A DNA stretch of 64,000 nt, taken from the NCBI GenBank assembly GCA_023430825.1, contig JAEYYL010000003.1:1-64000 (forward strand), read 5' to 3'. This document shows, in pieces, positions 36,361-45,110 of the stretch. Numbering within the stretch: position 1 is the first letter of the stretch; each line of letters begins with the position of its first letter. The translations under genes and the position numbers were made by a program. The notes under the pieces are model-generated. The model saw nothing but the letters and a program-made list of their open reading frames with translations. It was not told the DNA's origin and ran no database searches. The stretch comes from Verrucomicrobiota bacterium (GTDB lineage Bacteria; Verrucomicrobiota; Verrucomicrobiia; Opitutales; Opitutaceae).

Positions 36361-36503
36361 GCTAGAGCAGCTCACATAGAGTCGTAGCCGGTTGTAGGAG
36401 CCAGCTCGCAGGCGATGTCGATCGTTCGCACACCGAATCGCCTGCAAGCAGGCTCCTGCCTCCCATCCGGCAGTGACTATAGCTTTCGTGAAAACGCGCT
36501 AGC
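36361..36503 (-). repeat. ~140-bp palindromic dispersed element, copy 2
   Basis: The reverse complement of this segment matches the element at 2080-2217 from end to end. Shared landmarks are GCTAGCGCGTT, the GGAGCCTGCTTGCAGGCGAT arm, the GTGTGCGAACGATC spacer and the terminal CTACGACTCT/CTGCTCTA stretch. One palindrome arm has drifted (GGAGCCAGCTCGCAGG). It sits between the delta-60 gene terminator and the acetylesterase gene and has no coding content. Confidence 0.85.
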
Positions 36504-36638
36504 TAACCGCAGGTGTCCGTGCCGCCTGCTTGGTTTGCGTAGGTGGCGCGCTTGTCGCCACGTTGCGCGCGAGCGCGCCACGGACGATCGCGCAGCCAGG
36601 CGCGGACGCCTGCCGCGACGCATCGCGACGCGTCCGCG

Positions 36639-38159
36639 TCACCAGTCGTCGGACCGAAAAGGCGCCGCCGGGAGCCCGGCGCCGTTGTAGAGATTGGCCA
36701 CCGGCGCGTTGAACCACGCATAGCGCACCGCCACCGGCTCCTTCACTTTCGGCGAGGAAACGACGAGCGTGTTGCGCTCGATCCGCGCGGTGGCGGGATG
36801 AAATATCCTGTCGGCGCCGGCGATTTCGAGCGATTGCACCGGCCGGCCGTGCGCGACGAGGCCGCCATCGGCGTGCGAGAACTCCACGCGCATCGCCGGT
36901 CCTTCGCGTGATGCTTTTTCGAATACAGGCCCGACGTGGTCGCCAGCGATCCCATACACCTGCGCCTTCGCGATGGCCGCGAGCCGCCGCGCGACCTCGA
37001 GCTTCCGCTTCGGATGGATGTCGTCCGGATCGCCGAGATCGATCGCCACGGCCATGCCGGTCGCCGGGAGCGCGAGCGCTTTGGTCTGCGCTTCGCGCAG
37101 TCGCGCCCATTTGCGCCCACCAGCCTCGTCGCTCGCATAGTTCGGGAGCTGCACGAAATAAAACGGCAGCGGCTCGGCGGCGGCGGGACGCCAGTTCGCG
37201 CGCCACGCGCGGATCATTGCGGGAAACAGTTCCGCGTATTCGGCGGCGCGGTCGGTGTTCGATTCGCCCTGATACCACAACACGCCGCGCAGCGCTGCCG
37301 GCTGCAGCGGCGCGATCATGGCGTTGAAGAGGCTGCCCGGGCGTTCGGGCGAATCGGGCGTGGCCGGTGGCGGGGGCCACGGCACGGCGTTTTTGGCGCC
37401 CGCGGCTTTCGCCTGTTCCTCCGCTTTCTGCCAGGCGGCCATCTCCGCTGGATAACGCGCGACGCGCTCGGGCGTCCACTCGCGCAGCGCGTCCTGCCAG
37501 CGGGTTTCGATCGCCGCGTCGAGCGACGTCGCCCGGCGTGCGGTGTCGCTCATCCACGCTTCGATCGGCGTGCCGCCCCACGAGCTGTTCACGATGCCGA
37601 CCGGAACGCCGGTTTTGCGGTGAATTTCGCGGGCGAAGAAATAACCGATGGCCGAGAACTCGCCGACGGTGGCGGGAGTCGCCGGTTGCCAGCCGCTCGT
37701 GCGGGCGGTGTAGGCGGGCGGGGCGGCGACGGCGCGTTCGATCTTCAAATGGCGCACGAGCGGCAGGTCGATCGCCGCGAGTTTCCGTTCGTCTTCGTGC
37801 GCCTGCGCCACCGGCCACTCCATGTTCGACTGGCCGGACACGAGCCAGAGTTCGCCGACTACGACGTCGCGCACGGTCACAGTTTCCTTCCCCGCGACGA
37901 TGAGATCGGCCGGCTCGCTGCTCGCAGCGAGAGCGTTCAGGTGAACGATCCAGCGACCGCTCGCGTCCGCGGTGGTCCTCACGGTCTGTTCGCGAAACGT
38001 CACGGCGATCTTCTCGCGCGGTGCGGACCGGCCCCACACGGGCAGCGGCTGGTCGCACTGCAGCACGGCATGATCGCTGAAGAGCGGGGCGAGGGTGATT
38101 TCGGAGAAGGCGGCGACGGGAACCAGCATGAGCAGCGACAGCGGCAGGCGGAAATTCAT
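36639..38159 (-). CDS. Sialate O-acetylesterase (SASA/GDSL-like)
   Basis: The 506-residue product has a signal peptide (RLPLSLLMLVPVAAFSE). A short beta domain follows (LAPLFSDHAVLQCDQPLPVWGRSAP), then the catalytic-serine segment VSGQSNMEWPVAQ. GIVNSSWGGTPIEAWMS and the oxyanion segment LWYQGESNT follow, and the Asp/His pair is in DPDDIHPKRKLEVARRLA. This fits the SASA hydrolases that remove 9-O-acetyl groups from sialic acids; in this phylum such enzymes usually deacetylate plant or algal polysaccharides. It is followed on the same strand by nothing obviously linked. Confidence 0.9.
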   Translation of the reverse strand: MNFRLPLSLLMLVPVAAFSEITLAPLFSDHAVLQCDQPLPVWGRSAPREKIAVTFREQTVRTTADASGRWIVHLNALAASSEPADLIVAGKETVTVRDVVVGELWLVSGQSNMEWPVAQAHEDERKLAAIDLPLVRHLKIERAVAAPPAYTARTSGWQPATPATVGEFSAIGYFFAREIHRKTGVPVGIVNSSWGGTPIEAWMSDTARRATSLDAAIETRWQDALREWTPERVARYPAEMAAWQKAEEQAKAAGAKNAVPWPPPPATPDSPERPGSLFNAMIAPLQPAALRGVLWYQGESNTDRAAEYAELFPAMIRAWRANWRPAAAEPLPFYFVQLPNYASDEAGGRKWARLREAQTKALALPATGMAVAIDLGDPDDIHPKRKLEVARRLAAIAKAQVYGIAGDHVGPVFEKASREGPAMRVEFSHADGGLVAHGRPVQSLEIAGADRIFHPATARIERNTLVVSSPKVKEPVAVRYAWFNAPVANLYNGAGLPAAPFRSDDW

Positions 38160-38244
38160 GGGGTGCCCCGCGACGATTGCGCGCGCGGTGGGATTTTCCA
38201 GTGTGAAGTCGCGCGCTGGCACGCCGCTATCGCGGAGGAGTGGG

Positions 38245-39780
38245 TTACGACGCACCCTCGGCGTCCAGTGGCTCGGCCGTGGCCGTTTCTTCGCCTTCCC
38301 CGAGGGCGGAGCGGTTGAGAAAGCGATGCAGTTCCTCCGCCATCCGTGCGCCGAAGCCCTCGACCTCGGCGATCTCCTCCACGCTCGCCGCGCGCAGCCG
38401 GTCGATGCTGCCAAAATGCGCGAGCAGCGCCGCGCGCCGCACCGGACCGAGGCCGGCGAAATCCTCCAGCACGCTCTCGCGAATCTTTTTCGAACGCAGC
38501 ACGGCGTTGTAGGTGTTGGCGAAGCGGTGCGCTTCGTCGCGCACGCGCTGGAGGAGGTTCAGGCCCGGATGTGTCAGCGGCAGATTGAGCGGCGCGCGTT
38601 CGTCGGGGAAGAACACGGTCTCGTGTTTCTTCGCGAGGCCGATGATCGGGGGCGGCATCGCATCGAGTCCGACGAACGCCTTCAGCGCGGCGCCGATCTG
38701 CCCGCGGCCGCCGTCGATCACGACGAGGTCGGGAAATAGTTTTCCCTCCTCGGCGAGTCGGCGGTAGCGGCGACCGACGACTTCCTCCATCGCGCGAAAG
38801 TCGTCGTTGCCGATGAAGCTCTTGATCTGGAAACGCCGGTAGTTGTTTTTGTCGGGCCGGCCGTTGGCGAAGTGAACCATCGAGGCGACGACGAACGTGC
38901 CGGAGATGTGCGAGATGTCGAAGCACTCGATCGTGCGCGGCGGGCCGCCGAGCGAGAGCGCTTCGCCGAGCGTGCGCAACGCTTCCTCGTCGGCGGCGGG
39001 GCGCGTGGGATCGAGGCGCTCGAAGCGGCGCGTTTTGCGCAGCGTTTCCTCGAGCGCGAACACGATGTCGCGCAGCTCCGCGGCTTTTTCGAAATGCTGG
39101 CCGGCGGCCGCCTGCATCATCTCGGCGCGGAGCGTCTCGAGCCACTCGCGCGACTTGCCTTCGAGAAACGCCGCGGCGTCGTCGACGCGCCGGCGATAGG
39201 CTTCCGTCGTGACGGTAGTGAGGCCGCCGTAGATTTCCTGGCGCACGTCGTCGTAGAGCCGCCACGTGCCATCGGGCAGTTTTTCGGGCGTGCCGTCGCC
39301 GAGCAGGATGCCGAACTGGCGGCGCATCTGCGCGAGCGTTTTGCGGAGCAGCCCGCTGTGGGCGAAGGGGCCGAAGTAGCGCGAACGGTCGTCCTTCTTG
39401 ATGCGGGTGAGCCGGAAGCGCGGGAGCTCCTCATGTGGATCGACGCGGACGAGGAGAAAGCGTTTATCGTCAGTGAAGTCGGTGTTGTAGCGCGGGCGCC
39501 ACTGCTTGATCAGCTTGCCCTCGAGCAACAGTGCCTCCGGCTCGGACTTCACCTCGATCGTCTCGAAATCGCTGATGAGCGGGATGAGCGCGCGGATTTT
39601 GGGCTGCATGACGAGCCGCGCGCGGCCTTGTTGAAAATAGGATGAAACACGCTTCTTCAGGCTGCGCGCCTTGCCGACGTAAATGATTCGGCCGAGCCGG
39701 TCTTTCATCAGATACACGCCCGGCTTGTCCGGCAGATGCCGGACCTTCTCCTTGAGATTTCCCGGGTCGCTCGCTGGCAT
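38245..39780 (-). CDS. uvrC: Excinuclease ABC subunit C
   Basis: The product has 511 residues, against about 600 for most UvrC. The GIY-YIG nuclease domain is clear (KPGVYLMKDRLGRIIYVGKARSLKKRVSSYF). The UVR domain follows (AEMMQAAAGQHFEKAAELRDIVFALE), then the C-terminal RNase H-like nuclease (IECFDISHISGTFVVASMVHF and FPDLVVIDGGRGQIGAAL) and the HhH tail (FAGLGPVRRAALLAHFGSIDRLRAASVEEIAEVEGF). The linker between GIY-YIG and UVR domains lacks the usual four cysteines: it reads LLGDGTPEKLPDGTWRLYDD. UvrC makes the dual incisions in nucleotide excision repair. Confidence 0.95.
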   Translation of the reverse strand: MPASDPGNLKEKVRHLPDKPGVYLMKDRLGRIIYVGKARSLKKRVSSYFQQGRARLVMQPKIRALIPLISDFETIEVKSEPEALLLEGKLIKQWRPRYNTDFTDDKRFLLVRVDPHEELPRFRLTRIKKDDRSRYFGPFAHSGLLRKTLAQMRRQFGILLGDGTPEKLPDGTWRLYDDVRQEIYGGLTTVTTEAYRRRVDDAAAFLEGKSREWLETLRAEMMQAAAGQHFEKAAELRDIVFALEETLRKTRRFERLDPTRPAADEEALRTLGEALSLGGPPRTIECFDISHISGTFVVASMVHFANGRPDKNNYRRFQIKSFIGNDDFRAMEEVVGRRYRRLAEEGKLFPDLVVIDGGRGQIGAALKAFVGLDAMPPPIIGLAKKHETVFFPDERAPLNLPLTHPGLNLLQRVRDEAHRFANTYNAVLRSKKIRESVLEDFAGLGPVRRAALLAHFGSIDRLRAASVEEIAEVEGFGARMAEELHRFLNRSALGEGEETATAEPLDAEGAS

Positions 39781-39816
39781 TTTGTTAGATTCCGCCTAAT
39801 CTCGGACCTCGCAAGT

Positions 39817-41148
39817 ATGGTTTCATCCGTTCACGCCGGGCAGCCCTCCAAGCCGATCAGACAGGTTCATTACGAACTGCTGACCATGGGCGACGAACTT
39901 CTGCTGGGCCTCACGACGAACAGCCATCTGGCGTTTATCGGGCAGCAGCTCGGCCGGCGCGGGGTGATTTTGGACCGAAATGTCACGGTGACGGATGAGG
40001 CCGACGCGATCGCGCGGCAGTTTCGCGAGAGCTGGCCGCGCTCGGATGTGGTGATCACGACCGGTGGCCTCGGGCCGACGTGCGACGATCGCACGCGTGA
40101 CGTGCTCGCCGCAGTGCTCGGGCAGAAACTGGTGTTCGATCCGGCGATCGAGCAGGCGATCGCGGAGCGCTTCGCGGCCTTTGGCCGGAAGATGACGGCG
40201 AACAATCTCAAGCAGGCGTATCGTTTCGAGCACGGCGAGGTGTTGCCCAATCCGCACGGCACGGCGCCGGGTCTCTGGGTCGAGCAGGAAGGCCGCATCC
40301 TGTGCATGCTGCCCGGGCCGACCAACGAGCTGCAGCCAATGTTCATCGACCATGTCCTGCCGCGGCTCGCACAGCGCGGGCTGTTGCTCGATCGCGAGGC
40401 GTATGTGCAGATTCGCACCGCCGGCATCGGAGAATCCGCGCTCGAGATGAGGCTGCAGCCGATCTTCGACCGCTACGGCGAGGCGCTGAATGTGGCGTTC
40501 TGTGCGCATCAGGGGATGGTCGACTGCCGGGTGAGTTCGGCGAATGGCTCGCTCACCTTGGCGCAACTCGACGTCGCGGCGCGCGAGTGTGGGCGGCTGC
40601 TCGGCGAGGATCTGACGTGTTACGGACACGATTCGCTGGCGAAGATTGCGAGCGATCTGTTGCGCACCCAAGAGAAGCGGCTTGCCGTGGCGGAGACGGG
40701 CACGGGCGGGATGCTGGCGAACGCTTTCAGCGAGATTTCCAGCGCGTGCAAATTTTTCGCCGGCGGGGTCGTGTGCTGCAACAACGACGCGCGGATGCAG
40801 CTCCTCGACGTGCCCGAATGCCTGTTACTGCAGCATGGCGCGGTGAGCGCCGAGTGCGCCGTGGCGATGGCGACCGGTGCGGCAGAAACGCTGGGCGCTG
40901 ACTACGCGCTGGCGGTGACGGGTTTTGGCGGCGAGGCGACGGGCGCGGGCGGGAATCCCGTCGGCACCATCTACCTCGCGCTGCACGCGCCACATGGCGT
41001 GTGGTCGAAGAAGCTGAGTTACCCGGGACCGCGGGCGACGGTGAAGATTCGCGCGGTGAATGCCGCGCTCGACTGGCTGCGCCGCGAATTGCTGCGCGTG
41101 GCGAGCGGCGCGGTGACGCCGGTGCGACGCAGCGGAGTGATGCAGTAG
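39817..41148 (+). CDS. cinA: CinA-family protein (MoCF-type domain plus degenerate amidase domain)
   Basis: The product has 443 residues. The N-terminal COG1058 domain is intact (ELLTMGDELLLGLTTNSHLAFIGQQLGRRGV, then VVITTGGLGPTCDDRTRDVLAAVLG), the part linked to ADP-ribose pyrophosphatase activity. The C-terminal amidase-like domain is present by position (LAVAETGTGGMLANAF, VVCCNNDARMQLLDV, GAVSAECAVAMATGAAETLGADYALAVTGFGG). However, the residues known to act in nicotinamide-mononucleotide amidase (Ser in AESCTGG, and the Tyr and Lys that follow) are replaced by Thr, Cys and Arg. The gene is divergent from uvrC, 36 bp away. Confidence 0.85.
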   Translation: MVSSVHAGQPSKPIRQVHYELLTMGDELLLGLTTNSHLAFIGQQLGRRGVILDRNVTVTDEADAIARQFRESWPRSDVVITTGGLGPTCDDRTRDVLAAVLGQKLVFDPAIEQAIAERFAAFGRKMTANNLKQAYRFEHGEVLPNPHGTAPGLWVEQEGRILCMLPGPTNELQPMFIDHVLPRLAQRGLLLDREAYVQIRTAGIGESALEMRLQPIFDRYGEALNVAFCAHQGMVDCRVSSANGSLTLAQLDVAARECGRLLGEDLTCYGHDSLAKIASDLLRTQEKRLAVAETGTGGMLANAFSEISSACKFFAGGVVCCNNDARMQLLDVPECLLLQHGAVSAECAVAMATGAAETLGADYALAVTGFGGEATGAGGNPVGTIYLALHAPHGVWSKKLSYPGPRATVKIRAVNAALDWLRRELLRVASGAVTPVRRSGVMQ

Positions 41149-41460
41149 CGCAGACGGCGGCGGAATTTTTTTGGTTCGTCGCCAGTCAGAAAACCTTGGA
41201 GCCGCGGCGCCCTCGCCGCGTTTGGAGAGCGAACCGCGGAGGGGAAGGCGACTACATCTGCATCCTGCGACGCGCCCTCTCCCGGCACTGAGGTAGTCCG
41301 GGAGTGAAAACAGCTCGTCCACGGAGAACGCGACATACCCGAAAATTGAGCCCGAGTCGTCTCGGCCGGTTGGGGAACGGAAGGTGATCAAGCCCGACGG
41401 GGCGTGGGCGCCACCTTCTATGGCATGAGCTCGTATCGGCTGAGGTTGTTGCCGTTACCG
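41149..41460. other. Intergenic, no gene recognised
   Basis: This 312-bp gap lies between the convergent cinA and cupin genes. It contains no convincing frame or RNA gene. Near 41447-41470 there is a small direct repeat, GTTACCGTTACCG. No terminator hairpin with a T-tract was found. Confidence 0.5.
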
Positions 41461-41997
41461 TTACCGCAACCATGCGTGAACGATTGCGCCGTGTGCGCCG
41501 GTCAGCGGATCGCCTTCGGGCAGCGGCACGCGGGCGATGCGATCGTCCGCGGCGGGGCGTTCGCCGGAGCGGCCGCGCAGGAGATCGGCGTCCTGGCCGT
41601 TTGGATACCCGCCGACGACGTGAAAATCCTCGCTGGCACCGAGATTCTGATGCGCGGTGCCCGCCGGCAGCACGATCATATCGCCGGCTTCGACCACGAG
41701 CGTGGCGCCGACGCTGCCCCCGAGGCGCAGCGACGCGCGTCCGCGATAAACGCCGAGCACTTCGTGCGCGGTGCTGTGATAATGCGGAAATTCGTAGATC
41801 CCGTAGCGCCATGCGGCGCGCCAGTGGTGTTTCGGCCAGGTTTTTTCGAACCACGTGGCGAGGGTGGCCGCGTCGCGCGCCGCCTCGCCGGCTGCACCGG
41901 CGACGTTTCTATAGACGAGAACCGGCAGGCGGGGATTGTTCGGAATTGCTCCGGCGTCGCCGAAGCGAAACGTGAGCAGCTCGAGCGCGTCGGCCAT
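41461..41997 (-). CDS. Cupin-domain protein (YjlB-like)
   Basis: The 178-residue protein has two cupin motifs. The first, YGIYEFPHYHSTAHEVLGVYRG, supplies the His-x-His and Glu ligands near residues 72-78. The second, VVEAGDMIVLPAGTAHQNLG, supplies the second histidine. The overall layout (LPVLVYRNV, WPKHHWRAAWRYG) matches the YjlB family of small cytosolic cupins of unknown substrate. It lies 93 bp downstream of purC on the same strand. Confidence 0.85.
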   Translation of the reverse strand: MADALELLTFRFGDAGAIPNNPRLPVLVYRNVAGAAGEAARDAATLATWFEKTWPKHHWRAAWRYGIYEFPHYHSTAHEVLGVYRGRASLRLGGSVGATLVVEAGDMIVLPAGTAHQNLGASEDFHVVGGYPNGQDADLLRGRSGERPAADDRIARVPLPEGDPLTGAHGAIVHAWLR

Positions 41998-42090
41998 GCG
42001 TCGAACGGTGGGAGGCGCGAACGATTTCGCAACCGCCTCCGGGCCGGGCGGGGCGCCGTGTGGGTCAGCGGGGCACCGCGAGGGCGCCGC

Positions 42091-42999
42091 TCAGCCCAGC
42101 AAATTTTTCAGTGCGGCCAGATATTTCTCCTGCGTGCGCGCGATGACTTCGGCGGGAAGGCGCGGGGCCGGCGGTTTCTGGTCCCAGTTGATGGCGACGA
42201 GGTGATCGCGCACGAATTGTTTGTCGAAACTCGGCGGCGACTGGTTGGGCGCGTAGCTTTCGGCCGGCCAGTAGCGCGAGGAGTCGGGCGTGAGCACTTC
42301 GTCGATGAGGAAGAGATTGCCGGCGGCGTCGGTGCCGAATTCGAACTTGGTGTCGGCGAGGATCATGCCGGCGCGTTTTGCGCGTTCGTGGCCGAAGCGG
42401 TAGAGCGCGAGGCTGGTGGCTTTGACCTTTTCGTAGAGGTCGGCCCCGATCGCGGCGGCGCCTTGCGCGTCGTCGATCGGTTCGTCGTGCTGGCCCTTGG
42501 GCGCCTTGGTCGTCGGCGTGAAAATGGGTTCGGGCAGACGGTCGGCCTGGCGGAGGCCAGCGGGAAGACGGATGCCGCAAACCGCGCCGGTTTTCTGGTA
42601 GGAACTCCAGCCGCTGCCGATGAGATAGCCGCGGGCGACGCACTCGATAGTGAGGGGCTTGAGTTTGCGGACGACCATGCTGCGAAGCTGGAGATCGCGG
42701 GAGAGTTTGTATTTTTCGGCGAGGAGGCGGGCTTGATCAGGGAGGAGGTGGTTTTGGATCAGGCCGCTGGTTTGGGCGAACCACCAGTTGCTGATCTGGG
42801 TGAGGATCGCCCCTTTGCCGGGGATGCCGTCAGGGAGGATGACGTCGAAAGCGGACAGTCGGTCGGTGGCGACGAGCAGGAGAGCGTCGCCGAGATCGAA
42901 GATTTCGCGGACCTTGCCAGAGGCGAGGCGAGGGAAGGGAAGATCGACGGACGTGACAGCGTGGGAGGGCAATTCGGCGGCGATGTCGGCAAAAGTCAT
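42091..42999 (-). CDS. purC: Phosphoribosylaminoimidazole-succinocarboxamide synthase
   Basis: The 302-residue product has the SAICAR synthetase signatures LASGKVREIFDLGDALLLVATDRLSAFDV and LPDGIPGKGAILTQISNWWF, followed by KLKPLTIECVARGYLIGSGWSSY. Further on, AKRAGMILADTKFEFGTD and LIDEVLTPDSSRYWP are diagnostic. It is the longer (about 300 residues) form seen in yeast and many bacteria. The ATG at 42999 is chosen. It is divergent from the tRNA-Glu gene 143 bp away. Confidence 0.96.
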   Translation of the reverse strand: MTFADIAAELPSHAVTSVDLPFPRLASGKVREIFDLGDALLLVATDRLSAFDVILPDGIPGKGAILTQISNWWFAQTSGLIQNHLLPDQARLLAEKYKLSRDLQLRSMVVRKLKPLTIECVARGYLIGSGWSSYQKTGAVCGIRLPAGLRQADRLPEPIFTPTTKAPKGQHDEPIDDAQGAAAIGADLYEKVKATSLALYRFGHERAKRAGMILADTKFEFGTDAAGNLFLIDEVLTPDSSRYWPAESYAPNQSPPSFDKQFVRDHLVAINWDQKPPAPRLPAEVIARTQEKYLAALKNLLG

Positions 43000-43141
43000 C
43001 GAGTGGGGATTGCAGCGAAAGGGCGGCGATGGCCAAACCAATTTGGAGGGAGAGTAGGGAAAGGGAGTGCGGCGAAGATTAGGCGGAAATTTGGCCTTGC
43101 GCAGGGAGGGTGGCCCCGTAGCGTCCGCGACTCCGTGGTTG

Positions 43142-43219
43142 GTCCCCATCGTCTAGCCCGGTCTAGGACACTACCCTTTCACGGTAAGAACCGGGGTTCG
43201 AATCCCCGTGGGGACGCCA
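43142..43219 (+). tRNA. tRNA-Glu (anticodon TTC)
   Basis: A full cloverleaf is visible. The acceptor stem is GTCCCCA with TGGGGAC, discriminator G, and CCA is encoded at 43217-43219. The anticodon arm reads CTACC-CTTTCAC-GGTAA, giving anticodon TTC with one mismatch in the stem. The T arm is CCGGGG-TTCGAAT-CCCCG and the D arm is GTCTAGCCCGGTCTAGGAC. The tRNA is intact and immediately upstream of an integrase gene, so it is the likely attachment site of the genomic island. Confidence 0.95.
43194..43219. other. Candidate attL core of the island (tRNA-Glu 3' end)
   Basis: Tyrosine recombinases of islands next to a tRNA usually cross over in the T-arm and 3' end, here GGTTCGAATCCCC...GACGCCA. 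The matching direct repeat (attR) was not found in the window and would lie beyond 64000. The exact crossover is inferred. Confidence 0.45.
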
Positions 43220-43408
43220 ACTCAACAAGTTGCGCAAGCAGCTGAAATCACAGGAGATGCGCCGGATTCCGGTTCATCTCCTGTTTCGTATCCGGGTGAC
43301 GGAGCATACAAGTTCTATGCTCCGCCCGAGGAAGAAAAATCGTCCGCCGCAGAAAAAACGTCGGCTGACCTTAGACTGGCTCTTCCGGATTTCCCAGAGG
43401 ACGGGAAC

Positions 43409-44764
43409 GTGGCCAAGCTTCGTTCCAGTCCGGCAGCAATCAAATCCGTCCAAAATCGGTCGGGTTCGTGGAGCTATCGCGTGACCGTCACGATCGCAGG
43501 ACGTCAGAGGAAGAAGGTTTTTCAGTCGGAGGAAGAAGCGCTGGAGTTGCAGGAAACGTGGGAGAACGAACGCGTGCATGGCGCGGCTGCCGCACGCCCC
43601 AAAATGACGTCGCTGGAGAAAGCTCAGCTGAAAGACGCTGAGGCCGCTGCGCTCGTGCTCAAACCAACCGGGTTTTCGCTGCTGGAGGCCGCGCAATATG
43701 TGGCCGGACTGGATCGGCTTCGTTTGCAGGATGCCCAAAAGGCACTTCGGCTGGTGGAGGGGGAGCCGTTCAGCATCACCGACGCGGTCAAATTCGCGAT
43801 GGCGCACAACCTTCAAACGACAGACTTCTCCAACACCGTTTACAGCGAGGGGCTCAAGGCGTATCTTGAGGATAGGAAAAACCACATTTCGAAAGCCCAT
43901 TATCAGCGCGCATCCCAGCGCGGTCGGAGCTTTGGCGAATTCATCGGGCCGATGGTTATTCGTGACATTCCAGGGACAACAAAGGCCCTTGAGTGGGTGA
44001 AGTCGCGAGCAATGCCCGATGGCATTCTGACCTCCAAAGCGACTTGGAATAAACTCGTGACCGACCTTGCCACCATTTTCGGCTTTTTCGTGAAGAAGAA
44101 GTGGTGCTCCACAAATCCATTTTCAGATATCTCGCGCTACTCGAAAAAATCCATCGGCTCCCGGCAGCGCTTGCGACTGGAGGTTGGGGATTGTGCCGCG
44201 CTTCTCGCGTTCCTTGAAGAGAAGCACCCGAAATGGTGCTGCTACTTTGTTCTCACCCTGCTTCTGGGGGTGCGCCCTGACATGAGGACGGGCGAGATCC
44301 GGAAGCTGGCGGACTGCATCGCCCGCGACGGTGTGGCGCCTTACTACTCGAACGGATCCATCCACCTTTCCGCGGAGATTACGAAGGAGCAGGAACCCCG
44401 TGAGGTGAAGGTGCCCGCTAACGTCGCCGCATGGCTCGAAAAGTATCCACTGACGCCGGAGAATATCTGTCCAGGGGACTACAAGGACGACGATCTTCGC
44501 GCGATTCGAAAGCTGTTCCGCATCCCGCATGACGGACTCCGGCACACCGCCATCAGCGCTTTCATGGCAATGCCGGGCAACAGCTACGACAAAGCGGCCG
44601 ACCAGTTCGGAAATTCGGAGCCGATCATCAAGAAGCACTATCTGCGCCGGATGTCGCCCGAAGAGGGGCAGCAGTTCCACGCCATCATGCCGAAACGGGT
44701 CTTGAAATCCTCGCCTGAGTGCGAACACACGACCGCAGCCGAGCCGGCACTACATGCTTCGTAG
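43409..44764 (+). CDS. Tyrosine recombinase / phage integrase
   Basis: The product has 451 residues from the GTG at 43409, which has a good AGAGGA ribosome site eight bases upstream. An N-terminal segment (GSWSYRVTVTIAGRQRKKVFQSEEEALELQ) resembles arm-type DNA-binding domains. The C-terminal catalytic domain has an Arg-bearing GVRPDMRTGEIRKL and the box II HDGLRHTAISAFMA (His...Arg). The tyrosine lies in IIKKHYLRRMS. The open frame also permits a GTG at 43208, inside the 3' end of the tRNA. It presumably catalyses integration into the adjacent tRNA-Glu. Confidence 0.85.
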   Translation: MAKLRSSPAAIKSVQNRSGSWSYRVTVTIAGRQRKKVFQSEEEALELQETWENERVHGAAAARPKMTSLEKAQLKDAEAAALVLKPTGFSLLEAAQYVAGLDRLRLQDAQKALRLVEGEPFSITDAVKFAMAHNLQTTDFSNTVYSEGLKAYLEDRKNHISKAHYQRASQRGRSFGEFIGPMVIRDIPGTTKALEWVKSRAMPDGILTSKATWNKLVTDLATIFGFFVKKKWCSTNPFSDISRYSKKSIGSRQRLRLEVGDCAALLAFLEEKHPKWCCYFVLTLLLGVRPDMRTGEIRKLADCIARDGVAPYYSNGSIHLSAEITKEQEPREVKVPANVAAWLEKYPLTPENICPGDYKDDDLRAIRKLFRIPHDGLRHTAISAFMAMPGNSYDKAADQFGNSEPIIKKHYLRRMSPEEGQQFHAIMPKRVLKSSPECEHTTAAEPALHAS

Positions 44765-44851
44765 AAGTGCGAGGGTGGCGCGTGAAAGAGAGATGTCGAC
44801 GGCCGTGTCGCTCGACGTTACTTTCGGCAATGTAACCTCAGACTTCCAGCT

Positions 44852-45061
44852 ATGCCGAAATCCAAATCGAAAGAGTTCGCCGCGAAACGTAAGTTCAACC
44901 TGCGCCGCGACGCGACCGTCGCCACCGGACAGAGAAAGATCGAGGAGGTGTTTGGCCTCCCAGAGGGTTCTGTGAACCTGCACCTACCGAACGGTCGCCG
45001 GGCTCGCGGCGACAAGAGTATTGACGCGCTGCTCGCCGACTGGAATCCGAACGGACGGTAG
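44852..45061 (+). CDS. Small basic hypothetical protein
   Basis: The 69-residue frame gives a very basic N-terminus (MPKSKSKEFAAKRKFNLRRD), followed by IEEVFGLPEGSVNLHLPNGRRARGDKSIDALLADW. No family was recognised. The composition (N-terminal basic tail, then a compact amphipathic region) is compatible with a small DNA- or RNA-binding protein or antitoxin. It lies between the integrase and the PD-(D/E)XK-like gene, 50 bp before the latter. The reality of the gene is likely but unproven. Confidence 0.45.
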   Translation: MPKSKSKEFAAKRKFNLRRDATVATGQRKIEEVFGLPEGSVNLHLPNGRRARGDKSIDALLADWNPNGR

Positions 45062-45110
45062 CAGCCGGCAAGCGGAAGGTGGGCTCGGCAACCTGAGGAT
45101 CGTGCCACCC

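Noticed and set aside
41404..43245. A 613-residue plus-strand frame
   Set aside because: It runs antisense through the cupin and purC genes, which have clear family motifs, and continues into the tRNA.
43208..43408. An upstream GTG at 43208 as the integrase start
   Set aside because: It lies within the tRNA gene and lacks a ribosome site. The GTG at 43409 has a good AGAGGA site and lies just before the first plausible domain sequence. The earlier start remains possible.
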